Below the pieces are notes generated by a model. That model was given only the letters and a program-made list of their open reading frames with translations, was not told the origin of the DNA and made no database searches. From XYA12-FULL-58-9 sp001798605 (lineage in GTDB: Bacteria > Myxococcota > XYA12-FULL-58-9): a DNA stretch of 18,486 nt. This document shows positions 1 through 6,641 of this stretch, piece by piece. How positions within the stretch are numbered: the stretch's first letter is position 1; each line of letters begins with the position of its first letter. The stretch is taken from NCBI GenBank assembly GCA_036736205.1, contig DAINMX010000118.1, positions 1 to 18,486 of the forward strand, written 5' to 3'. Position numbers and translations under genes: made by a program.

Positions 1-1
1 C

Positions 2-568
2 GAATCGATTGATGAGGTCAATGAACAGCTCCCGGCGCGCTACGCAAGCGGCAAGTTGAGCTTTCTGACCTTCCGGGTGAGCCCCTCCACCGCTGCGCGT
101 CTCGCAGTCTACGTCGACGCCTATCGCAACTTCGGACTCGACCACTCCTACGGCCTGCAAAACCGCCCCCTCCACGGTGAGGGCGCGGGGTGCTCGGCTT
201 TTGCTGCGAGCTTTCTCGAGGTGGCCGGCCTACAGTTCCAGGAGCTTCGTGACAACTGGACGCTGACCCGAACGGCCCCCCTCAAGCTTCTGGGCGGCCC
301 AGACGCCGGCGAAAAGGTCCCCCTATGGCGAGTGCTCGGCCCTGCCGGAGCCACCTGGGCCACGGCGGGCGAGCCCGGGGAGGAGTTCACCTGTTGGGAT
401 CCCGATGCCATGCACGCCTGGCTCACCAACCAATGGAACCGAACCCAACGGGGCGAACCTCCCTGTCTCGAGTTGCCACTGTCGTTGAGCCAACGGGGTC
501 GAGCACTGGGTATCATCGTGAACGCACGCGACGTCCATACGCCGAGCGGCCCCATCTTCCACAGCTGA
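2..568 (+). CDS. Unrecognised protein, 3' part (5' end outside window)
   Basis: The frame is open from base 2 and stops with TGA at 566-568, leaving 188 visible residues. A TTG at 56 is a possible start, but the upstream codons read as ordinary protein (ESIDEVNEQLPARYASGK), so the gene most likely begins outside the window. I do not recognise the family with certainty. The visible part has no membrane segment. It has a glycine/cysteine motif, GEGAGCSAFAASFLEVAG, with the Cys at about visible residue 64, and many Trp residues (LTNQWNRT, FTCWDPDAMHAW). A small-residue-flanked Cys before a hydrophobic helix is compatible with a papain/NlpC-like thiol enzyme, but no catalytic His can be assigned, so this is speculation. 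It is separated from the following operon by about 145 bases that carry that operon's promoter. Confidence 0.75.
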   Translation, partial: ESIDEVNEQLPARYASGKLSFLTFRVSPSTAARLAVYVDAYRNFGLDHSYGLQNRPLHGEGAGCSAFAASFLEVAGLQFQELRDNWTLTRTAPLKLLGGPDAGEKVPLWRVLGPAGATWATAGEPGEEFTCWDPDAMHAWLTNQWNRTQRGEPPCLELPLSLSQRGRALGIIVNARDVHTPSGPIFHS

Positions 569-662
569 CCGAAGAAATATCTCGCAGCAATCTCTGTTTG
601 CCCAATCGCTTGGTGGCACCCGGTGACATCCCCAAGAATCAGCCTTGACAAACCGCCAGCCC

Positions 663-691
663 TTGGACACCATGGAAACCACACATACTAT
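663..691 (+). promoter_or_regulatory. Sigma-70-type promoter of the TetR/ABC operon
   Basis: A -35 box TTGGAC (663-668) and a -10 box TACTAT (686-691) are separated by 17 bases. The expected transcription start is near 698, just upstream of the ATG at 714. A second TTGACA at 645-650 has no good -10 at 16-18 bases and is less likely. The call rests on consensus match and position only. Confidence 0.55.
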
Positions 692-702
692 TTTGGTTTC
701 CA
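673..702. promoter_or_regulatory. Perfect inverted repeat, candidate TetR operator
   Basis: TGGAAACCA (673-681) and TGGTTTCCA (694-702) form a perfect 9-base inverted repeat around a 12-base spacer, 30 bases in all. It covers the -10 box and the expected transcription start of the operon and ends 11 bases before the TetR start codon. TetR-family dimers commonly bind palindromes of about this size at their own promoters, so this is the natural candidate for an autoregulatory operator. Binding is inferred, not shown. Confidence 0.55.
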
Positions 703-713
703 CAGAGTAAGGT

Positions 714-1328
714 ATGAAAGAGACAGCTCAGCGTGCCCAGATTGTCGACGTCGCCCTCGCCAAGTTCCGGCGCCACGGAATTCGTCGCGTGACCCTCGAT
801 GAGATTTCCCGCGATCTCCGCATCAGCAAAAAAACGCTGTATCAATACTTCGACAACAAAGAAGACATCGTGCGGGCGTGCACCGAGAATATCGCCTCAC
901 AGGTTATACCCAAGGTCACAGCAGCGTTCCAGATCGACGGTGCCGTGTCTGAGAAGCTGGCTGCCGTCTGGAACGCCTTCTCTCTGGTTCCGCGCCTAAT
1001 TACCCCAGAGCTCATTGCCGATATGCAATCGGATTATCCGCACATCTGGGAAGAGATCGACGCACGGCGGCGTGTGGCGATCGCTGGCTTCGAGACTCTC
1101 CTCGAGAAAGGTCTTGCCTCCGGCGAAATTCGTTCTGAGATCCATACGAAGGTCGCCATGCGACTCATCTTCGCCGCCGTCGAGAAGATCATGATCCCTG
1201 ACGTTCTTGCGTTGGGGGAGTTCACACCCCAAGAGGCGGTCGACACCCTATTGACCATATTGATTCGCGGCGCATTCGTGTCACCGCAACTGAAGAAATC
1301 CAGCAAGAGCAAGAAGGGACACTCCTGA
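714..1328 (+). CDS. TetR/AcrR-family transcriptional regulator
   Basis: A protein of 204 residues, a normal length for the family. The N-terminal helix-turn-helix spans about residues 8-56, with the typical run RVTLDEISRDLRISKKTL then YQYFDNKEDIV. The C-terminal helical part (about 60-190) would form the ligand pocket and dimer interface. The C-terminus is Lys/Ser-rich. The start ATG at 714 has a weak AAGGT-like ribosome site. The stop TGA overlaps the ATG of the next gene (ATGA at 1326-1330), so translation is probably coupled. The gene is first in an operon ordered like E. coli cecR-ybhG-ybhF-ybhS-ybhR, and the palindrome at 673-702 is its likely operator. By analogy it would repress the efflux genes until an inducer, unknown here, binds. 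Confidence 0.93.
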   Translation: MKETAQRAQIVDVALAKFRRHGIRRVTLDEISRDLRISKKTLYQYFDNKEDIVRACTENIASQVIPKVTAAFQIDGAVSEKLAAVWNAFSLVPRLITPELIADMQSDYPHIWEEIDARRRVAIAGFETLLEKGLASGEIRSEIHTKVAMRLIFAAVEKIMIPDVLALGEFTPQEAVDTLLTILIRGAFVSPQLKKSSKSKKGHS

Positions 1329-2299
1329 TGAAGAAGGTCGTTCCCCTACTCGTTGTCGTCCTCGGTCTCAGTACCTGGGTTTACTTTGCCAAGATCCGGC
1401 CAGCTCGCATCGTTGATGCCGTCGTTCGCGGCTCCGGTAGCATCGAAGCCACGGAGGTCCTCGTCTCCTCCAAGGTTGCAGCCCGCATCGCAACGATCAC
1501 TGTCGCCGAAGGGGATGCGGTCGAATTGGGCCAGGTACTCGCCACCCTCGATTGCGGTGAGCTCGAGGTGCGGCGCGCCCAGGCCGGGTCGCAGCTCACC
1601 CAAGCCGAAGTCGGACGCCTGCAAGCTCAGCTCGGTGAGCGACAGGTACGAGCCCAAACGTCCCCCCTGCGGGTACAACACCGTCTGGCCGAGACAGAAC
1701 GGGATCGGGCCCGGCGTCTCTTCGAATCTGCTGTCGTCACCCAGCGTACCGTCGACCAAGCTGAGGCTGCTTTCGACGGTGTGGTCGAGCAGCTCCGCGC
1801 CGCAGACCTCGCCGTAGGGGTTGCCAAAGGCACCATCGCCGTCGCAGAGGCCCAGATCGCTCTCGCGCAAAAAACCGTGCAGTTGGCGCAAACCCAACTC
1901 GACGAGTGCAACCTGACTGCCCCCATCGCCGGCGTCGTCATGAGCAAGAACCGTGAGCCCGGTGAATTGGTACTCCCTGGGGCCTCCCTAATGAAGCTCG
2001 GCCGCCTCGACCAGGTCTACACCTGGATATTTGTCCCCAACAGAGAAGTGGGCCGTGTGGCTCTCGGACAGAAGGTTGAGTTGGTCGCCGACACCTATCC
2101 CGACCGAGTGTTTGTGGGGACGGTCGCGCGCATCAATGAGAAGGCGGAGTTCACCCCCAAGTCGATTCAAACCAAAGAGGACCGAACCCGTTTGGTGTTT
2201 GGCGTCAAGGTCACCCTTGATAATGCCGACCGAGCATTGATGCCGGGTATGCCTGTGGAAGCGCGGATCGTCGACGACAGAATCGTTCCTGAGAGCTGA
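1328..2299 (+). CDS. HlyD-family membrane fusion protein of ABC exporter (YbhG-like)
   Basis: A periplasmic adaptor of 323 residues. One N-terminal membrane segment or uncleaved signal (about residues 4-22) is followed by the first lipoyl half (SKVAARIATITVAEGDAVELG, about 45-65). Next come a long Ala/Gln/Glu-rich coiled-coil hairpin (about 80-190), the second lipoyl half (LTAPIAGVVMSKNREPGELV) and a beta-barrel domain. The segment FTPKSIQTKEDRTRLVF is typical of the YbhG/HlyD exporter group. In such systems the adaptor links the inner-membrane ABC transporter to an outer-membrane channel; no TolC-like gene is in the window. The start overlaps the TetR stop, and the next gene starts one base after this stop, so this is one transcription unit. 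Confidence 0.92.
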   Translation: MKKVVPLLVVVLGLSTWVYFAKIRPARIVDAVVRGSGSIEATEVLVSSKVAARIATITVAEGDAVELGQVLATLDCGELEVRRAQAGSQLTQAEVGRLQAQLGERQVRAQTSPLRVQHRLAETERDRARRLFESAVVTQRTVDQAEAAFDGVVEQLRAADLAVGVAKGTIAVAEAQIALAQKTVQLAQTQLDECNLTAPIAGVVMSKNREPGELVLPGASLMKLGRLDQVYTWIFVPNREVGRVALGQKVELVADTYPDRVFVGTVARINEKAEFTPKSIQTKEDRTRLVFGVKVTLDNADRALMPGMPVEARIVDDRIVPES

Positions 2300-2300
2300 G

Positions 2301-3239
2301 ATGTCCGGCGTTCTTGAGGTCAAAAGTATAAGCAAATGCTTCGGCAGCGTCACCGCTGTGGGGGGACTCGATCTACGAGTTGCCCCCGGCGAAATCGTTG
2401 GCTTGGCCGGGCCCGACGGCGCTGGCAAGACCACCACCATGCGCATGATTGCCGGCCTGGTCACTCCTGACACCGGCACGATCCGTCTGCTTGACCACGA
2501 TCTGACGACGGATGCCCAGAGCGTCCGCCATCGCGTCGGCTACATGCCGCAGCACTACAGCCTTTATGGTGATCTTTCGGTCGAAGAGAATCTGCGCTTC
2601 TTCGCCGGCATGTACGGAGTTTCCCGACCCGACATGCTCGCCCGCGAGAAGAGGCTGCTCGGCATCGCCCACCTCGACGAATTTCGCGCTCGCCCAGCAG
2701 CTGCGCTCTCCGGTGGGATGTACAAGAAGCTCGCCCTCTCTTGCGCATTGATTCACGCTCCCAAGCTCTTGCTCCTCGACGAGCCGACAAATGGCGTCGA
2801 CCCGATCAGCCGACGTGAGCTGTGGGAGCTTCTCGAGGAGCTCGTGGCAGAAGGCGTCGCCGTCCTCATCAGTACACCCTACATGGACGAGGCCGAACGG
2901 TGCCATCGGGTGGGTCTGTTGGTAGACGGCGAGCTAGTCGCCGACAACACGCCCGCTGCTCTCCAAGAATCCTTCACCGCGACCGTCCTCGAGATAAAAA
3001 CAGAGAAGCCTCTAGGCTCCGTCGCCATGTTCGACGACGTCGAAGGCGTCGACGAGGCATACACCGTCGGCCGCCGCATTCATGTGGTCACTCACCAAGG
3101 AGAGGCGTTCGCAACGAGTGTCTCCGCCATGCTGCAGAAGGCCGGTGCCACTCCCACGAGCATCACAAAAGTCCCACCCTCATTCGAGGACATCTTTCTA
3201 GGTTTGTCATCACGACACCGCCGCGAGCTGTCCAAATGA
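2301..3239 (+). CDS. ABC transporter ATP-binding protein, first NBD (YbhF N-half equivalent)
   Basis: A cytoplasmic ATPase subunit of 312 residues. Walker A is GPDGAGKTT (37-45), with the Asp variant seen in YbhF-type first halves. The Q-loop is YMPQHYSLYGDLSVEENL (about 81-98), the signature is LSGGM (136-140), and Walker B with the catalytic Glu is LLLLDEPTNGVDP (Glu161). The H-loop reads STPYMDEAERC, so Pro193 stands where most NBDs have the switch His. About 80 C-terminal residues after the core form a regulatory-type tail ending SFEDIFLGL. Together with the next gene (312 + 257 residues) it matches the length of a single fused YbhF, about 578 residues. The stop TGA (3237-3239) overlaps the next ATG. 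It probably pairs with that NBD as a heterodimer beneath the two permeases. Confidence 0.93.
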   Translation: MSGVLEVKSISKCFGSVTAVGGLDLRVAPGEIVGLAGPDGAGKTTTMRMIAGLVTPDTGTIRLLDHDLTTDAQSVRHRVGYMPQHYSLYGDLSVEENLRFFAGMYGVSRPDMLAREKRLLGIAHLDEFRARPAAALSGGMYKKLALSCALIHAPKLLLLDEPTNGVDPISRRELWELLEELVAEGVAVLISTPYMDEAERCHRVGLLVDGELVADNTPAALQESFTATVLEIKTEKPLGSVAMFDDVEGVDEAYTVGRRIHVVTHQGEAFATSVSAMLQKAGATPTSITKVPPSFEDIFLGLSSRHRRELSK

Positions 3240-4009
3240 AGGGCAACAATCCCGACGACGAACGTGTCATTGATGTCGAAGGCCTGACGCGCAACTTCGG
3301 CAGTTTCTGCGCAGTTGACGCCATTGGCTTCACCGTTCAACGCGGAGAGGTCTTCGGCTTTTTGGGCGCCAATGGAGCCGGCAAGTCGACCACCATCCGA
3401 ATGCTCTGTGGTTTGCTCACACCGAGTGCAGGCCGCGGACACGTGCTCAACTTCGATGTCCTCACCGAGTCGGAGAAGATCAAACCGTACGTGGGCTACA
3501 TGTCGCAGAAGTTCTCCCTCTATCCTGACCTCACGGTGGCGGAGAACCTCGACTTCTTTGGCGGTATCTACCGCGTTCAGCCAAAACGACTCGCACAGCG
3601 CACAGATTGGGCGATCCACATCTCCGGACTCGAAGGCAAAGAGGATACAATTACCGCCGACCTCGCTGGTGGATTCAAGCAGCGCTTGGCTCTGGGTGCG
3701 GCGCTCTTGCATGAGCCGACACTGCTTTTTCTCGATGAGCCCACCGCGGGAGTCGCTCCCATGGCTCGACGACGTTTTTGGGAATTGATTCATACCCTGG
3801 CGGTCGCCGGCACAACGGTTTTTGTCACCTCCCATTATATGGATGAAGTGGAGCAATGTGACCGCATCGCGCTGATGAGTCGCGGCAGGATCGTGGCATT
3901 GGATACGCCCGAAAACTTGAAATTAGATCCTCGCGTGCACACCAGCGCTGGCAGGGAAGTAAACCTCGAGGATGTGTTTGTCTCTCTGCTCGCAGGGGGT
4001 GCGCGGTGA
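3236..4009 (+). CDS. ABC transporter ATP-binding protein, second NBD (YbhF C-half equivalent)
   Basis: A protein of 257 residues. The frame stays open upstream to 2822, but that part is an Arg-rich shadow of the previous gene. ATG 3236, overlapping the upstream TGA as ATGA, gives a normal NBD beginning MKGNNPDDERVIDVEGL. Walker A is GANGAGKSTT (44-53). The Q-loop is MSQKFSLYPDL (Gln91) and the signature is LAGGF (143-147), with Ala in place of the usual Ser. Walker B is LLFLDEPTAGVAP, with catalytic Glu168 present but the D-loop Asp replaced by Ala174. The H-loop is TSHYMDEVEQC (His200). The protein is shorter at the C-terminus than its partner. The first permease starts at its stop codon. 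It is predicted to form an asymmetric heterodimer with the preceding ATPase. Confidence 0.93.
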   Translation: MKGNNPDDERVIDVEGLTRNFGSFCAVDAIGFTVQRGEVFGFLGANGAGKSTTIRMLCGLLTPSAGRGHVLNFDVLTESEKIKPYVGYMSQKFSLYPDLTVAENLDFFGGIYRVQPKRLAQRTDWAIHISGLEGKEDTITADLAGGFKQRLALGAALLHEPTLLFLDEPTAGVAPMARRRFWELIHTLAVAGTTVFVTSHYMDEVEQCDRIALMSRGRIVALDTPENLKLDPRVHTSAGREVNLEDVFVSLLAGGAR

Positions 4010-5148
4010 TGCTTCGTCGCGTGATTCTCCTGGCGCGCAAGGAGACGCTGCACATCCTCCGGGATCTTCGCACCCTCTATATGGCGTTTGGCGTTCCCCT
4101 GGTCCTGCTACTTCTCTTTGGCTACGCCTTGACCATGGACGTGGACGACATCCCCATGGTCGTGCTCGACGGGGACCGCACCGCTGAGTCTCGGGATCTC
4201 GTCAGCACATTTGCGCGCACAGGATATTTCAGTTTCGTCGCCACCGTCGACAATGATCGTGAGGTCCTCAATGCCTTCCGCAGAAATGCCGCCAAGGTGG
4301 CTCTCGTCATTCCGCTCGGATTCGCGACCCATCTTGCCCGAGGAGAGATCGCCCAGGCACAGATCATCGTCGATGGCACCGACGCCAACGTCGCCGCAAT
4401 CGCCATGGGTTACGCGTCGGCGATCGCCCAAGCGCAAAGCCTCGAGTTCATGCAAGCTACTCTCGACAGCCAGGGCATAGGCGCCACCGCCAACCTCAAG
4501 GCACCAGTAGAAGTAGAGAGTCGCAATTGGTTCAACCCGAACCTCAAGACACAGTGGTATCTCGTCCCGGGGTTGATTGCCGTCATCATGGCAATGATGT
4601 CTGCAATCCTGATGGCGCTCACTGTCGCACGCGAGTGGGAACGTGGCACCATGGAGCAACTTTTAGTCACACCGGTGCGACCCATCGAGATCCTGCTCGG
4701 CAAGCTCATCCCCTACTTCGTCATCGGCATCGGCCAGCTCACCTTAGTGATCGGCGCGGGCGTCACTCTCTTCGAGGTCCCCCTCGCCGGCAACATCGCG
4801 CTCCTTTATCTGATCTCTGGGATTTTTTTGGTGGGTGCCCTCGGTCAGGGCTTGCTCATCTCGGTTGTCACCCGCCAACAGCAAGTGGCAATTCAAGTCG
4901 CCATGATTTCTTCAATGCTGCCTGCACTTCTGCTTTCCGGTTTTATGTCACCCATCAGCTCAATGCCCACGGTCATTCAGTACCTCACCCATATCATTCC
5001 GGCGCGGTACTTTTTGGTCGTGACCCGCGGCATCTTCCTCAAGGGTCTGACCTTCGGTCATCTGTGGGCTGAGACCCTGGCCCTGCTCTTTTTCGCCGTT
5101 CTGATGGTTGCCGTTGCGGTGAGGAAATTCAAGACGAGGCTCGACTGA
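4009..5148 (+). CDS. ABC-2 type permease (YbhS-like)
   Basis: An inner-membrane permease of about 379 residues. One N-terminal membrane helix (about residues 20-40, LYMAFGVPLVLLLLFGYAL) is followed by a large extracytoplasmic domain (about 45-175) and then a cluster of about five helices in the second half. The ABC-2 hallmark REWERGTMEQLLVTPVRPIE lies on the cytoplasmic side after the second helix. ATG 4009 shares its A with the upstream TGA. GTG 4006 is an equally possible start one codon earlier, and both are served by AGGGGG at 3994-3999. The stop overlaps the next gene's ATG. It probably forms a heterodimer with the following permease and exports an unknown hydrophobic substrate. Confidence 0.92.
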   Translation: MLRRVILLARKETLHILRDLRTLYMAFGVPLVLLLLFGYALTMDVDDIPMVVLDGDRTAESRDLVSTFARTGYFSFVATVDNDREVLNAFRRNAAKVALVIPLGFATHLARGEIAQAQIIVDGTDANVAAIAMGYASAIAQAQSLEFMQATLDSQGIGATANLKAPVEVESRNWFNPNLKTQWYLVPGLIAVIMAMMSAILMALTVAREWERGTMEQLLVTPVRPIEILLGKLIPYFVIGIGQLTLVIGAGVTLFEVPLAGNIALLYLISGIFLVGALGQGLLISVVTRQQQVAIQVAMISSMLPALLLSGFMSPISSMPTVIQYLTHIIPARYFLVVTRGIFLKGLTFGHLWAETLALLFFAVLMVAVAVRKFKTRLD

Positions 5149-6287
5149 TGCAAGTCATTCGTCGCATCCTGAAAAAGGAATTCATTCAAACCGTTCGCGA
5201 CCGACGCATGCTCGGAATCATCCTCGTGGCACCGCTGCTCCAGTCGATTGTCTTTGGCTACGCGGTCAACCTCGATTTGATGGCACAGCCCGTGGTCATC
5301 GCTGACTCGGACCGCTCCTCCACGAGTCGCGACATGGTGCAAGCCCTCGCCAACAATGACAGCTTTGCGATTGTTGGCCACACCGACAACCCTGACGCAG
5401 CAGAGGGCGCGGTGGTTACTGGTGACGCTGCATTGGCCCTACTCATTCCGCGCGGTTTCTCTCGCGATGTCGGTCAACACGACGGTCAGTTGCTCTTGGT
5501 GTTGGATGGCTCCGACTCAAACACTGCGCTTCGTGCTGGCCAGGAGGCGAGCCAAGTCCTCATCGCCCACGCCCTGAAACTGCAACGAAACCGACTGGAC
5601 GAGGCTCTCGCTGTGAGAGGCATCTCGCTCGACGGGCAGCTCCCTGAGATCAGTATCCAATCACGCGCCTGGTTCAACCCACAGATGAAGACGGCCATTT
5701 ATCTGGTGCCGGCCGTTTTTGCGCTGGTCTTGATGGTCATCACGATGATGCTCACTTCTATGGGTCTCACTCGCGAGAAGGAGCTCGGGACCCTTGAGCA
5801 GATCATGGTGACTCCGGTTCGACCTATCGAGCTGATGATCGGCAAGACACTGCCTTTTGCGCTCATCGGTCTGCTCGATGTCACCGCCATCGTGTCGGTT
5901 GCCGCGGTGATCTTCGACCTACCGGTCCGAGGATCCCTGATAGATCTCTACATCGCGAGCTCGATATTCTTGATGACGACCCTTGGCCTCGGACTCTTCA
6001 TCTCAACGGTCTCGCAGACACAACAGCAGGCAATGATGACGGCATTCTTCGTTGTGCTACCGGCGTTGATGTTGTCTGGCTACGTCTACCCTGTCGACAA
6101 CATGCCGGCGCCAATTCAATGGATTACTGTTGTCAATCCGCTGCGTTACTACATCGAGCTGACACGAGGGATCATGGTGAAGGGCGCAACCCTCGTCGAG
6201 TTGTGGCGGTCAACACTTCCGCTAGGCCTTCTTGGTGCCGCCGTCCTCTTCGGCGCAGCACAACGGTTTCGGAAACGTGTGGTCTGA
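5148..6287 (+). CDS. ABC-2 type permease (YbhR-like)
   Basis: A protein of 379 residues and a paralogue of the preceding permease with the same architecture. It has an N-terminal helix (about residues 22-40), a periplasmic domain and a C-terminal helix bundle. The ABC-2 motif TREKELGTLEQIMVTPVRPI is followed by ELMIGKTLPFALIGLLD. The matching phrases WFNPQMKTAIYLVPA here and WFNPNLKTQWYLVPG in the first permease show the duplication. The start ATG overlaps the upstream TGA. It is the last gene of the operon. Downstream there is only a weak hairpin (8-base arms with one mismatch, 6293-6313) and TTTTT 16 bases later, so the operon's end is not sharply marked. Confidence 0.92.
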   Translation: MQVIRRILKKEFIQTVRDRRMLGIILVAPLLQSIVFGYAVNLDLMAQPVVIADSDRSSTSRDMVQALANNDSFAIVGHTDNPDAAEGAVVTGDAALALLIPRGFSRDVGQHDGQLLLVLDGSDSNTALRAGQEASQVLIAHALKLQRNRLDEALAVRGISLDGQLPEISIQSRAWFNPQMKTAIYLVPAVFALVLMVITMMLTSMGLTREKELGTLEQIMVTPVRPIELMIGKTLPFALIGLLDVTAIVSVAAVIFDLPVRGSLIDLYIASSIFLMTTLGLGLFISTVSQTQQQAMMTAFFVVLPALMLSGYVYPVDNMPAPIQWITVVNPLRYYIELTRGIMVKGATLVELWRSTLPLGLLGAAVLFGAAQRFRKRVV

Positions 6288-6641
6288 AATACGGTAGGTT
6301 CGATTAACCCACCCTACGGAACCGATCATTTTTGCTTGTTTTCTTGCCAAATCGATACCACAGGTGTACACCCGGCCTTTCGATCGGGCCTCTTGTGCGG
6401 CGCAACGAAGAGACACGAAGTATCGCGGAACAAATGAATTTCCGCCTTCCCAGGGGGTGAAAGGTGCGCTTTCGGCAGAAAGTTGAAATGGTGTGCATGA
6501 CTTTCGTCAAGCCGTCCATTCAGAAGAATCAGAAGCGAGCGGCTGCCAGACAACGACGCGCTCGCGTACGGGACAGTCAGCACTGACACGCGGGCGGCAA
6601 CAACAGCGGCGTGGGCAACACCCTTAGTGCGGAGGAAATCT
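6288..6641. other. Intergenic/leader region before the sigma factor gene
   Basis: These 354 bases hold no confident gene. Visible structures are a weak hairpin at 6293-6313 (possible poor terminator of the ABC operon), GCGGAA (6425-6430) with TTCCGC (6440-6445) around a 9-base loop, CTTTC-GGCA-GAAAG (6469-6482), and GTCAG-CA-CTGAC (6576-6587). A possible short basic ORF lies at 6464-6586. I found no convincing -35/-10 pair with consensus spacing. The sigma gene may therefore use a non-consensus promoter here or be partly co-transcribed with the ABC operon. Confidence 0.5.
6464..6586 (+). CDS. Possible short basic peptide (40 aa)
   Basis: GTG 6464 is preceded by AGGGGG (6452-6457) with a 6-base gap and runs 40 codons to TGA 6584-6586. 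An internal ATG at 6497 would give 29 residues. The C-terminal part is strongly basic (KPSIQKNQKRAAARQRRARV). An upstream in-frame stop (TGA 6458) limits it. It lies 55 bases before the sigma factor start and could be a leader peptide or a small nucleic-acid-binding protein. Codon use is neutral and I have no family match, so it may be chance. Confidence 0.25.
   Translation: MRFRQKVEMVCMTFVKPSIQKNQKRAAARQRRARVRDSQH

Noticed and set aside
645..673. TTGACA at 645-650 as the operon -35 box
   Set aside because: A 17-base spacer leads to CACCAT, a poor -10. The TTGGAC/TACTAT pair downstream fits much better.
323..703. - strand open frame (126 aa) over the first gene and the operon promoter
   Set aside because: It overlaps a plausible + strand coding region and the promoter/operator, and has no domain or clear ribosome site.
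2822..3235. Upstream extension of the second ABC ATPase frame (about 138 residues)
   Set aside because: The extension is Arg-rich, lies antisense-free inside the first ATPase gene in another frame, and has no domain. ATG 3236 gives a normal NBD and an ATGA overlap.
3092..3856. Long - strand open frame (254 aa) opposite the ABC ATPase genes
   Set aside because: It is a shadow of two clearly conserved + strand ATPase genes, with no domain of its own.
6293..6333. Intrinsic terminator after the ABC operon
   Set aside because: The 8-base stem has a mismatch and the TTTTT run begins 16 bases after it, too far for a standard terminator. It is kept only as a note in the intergenic entry.
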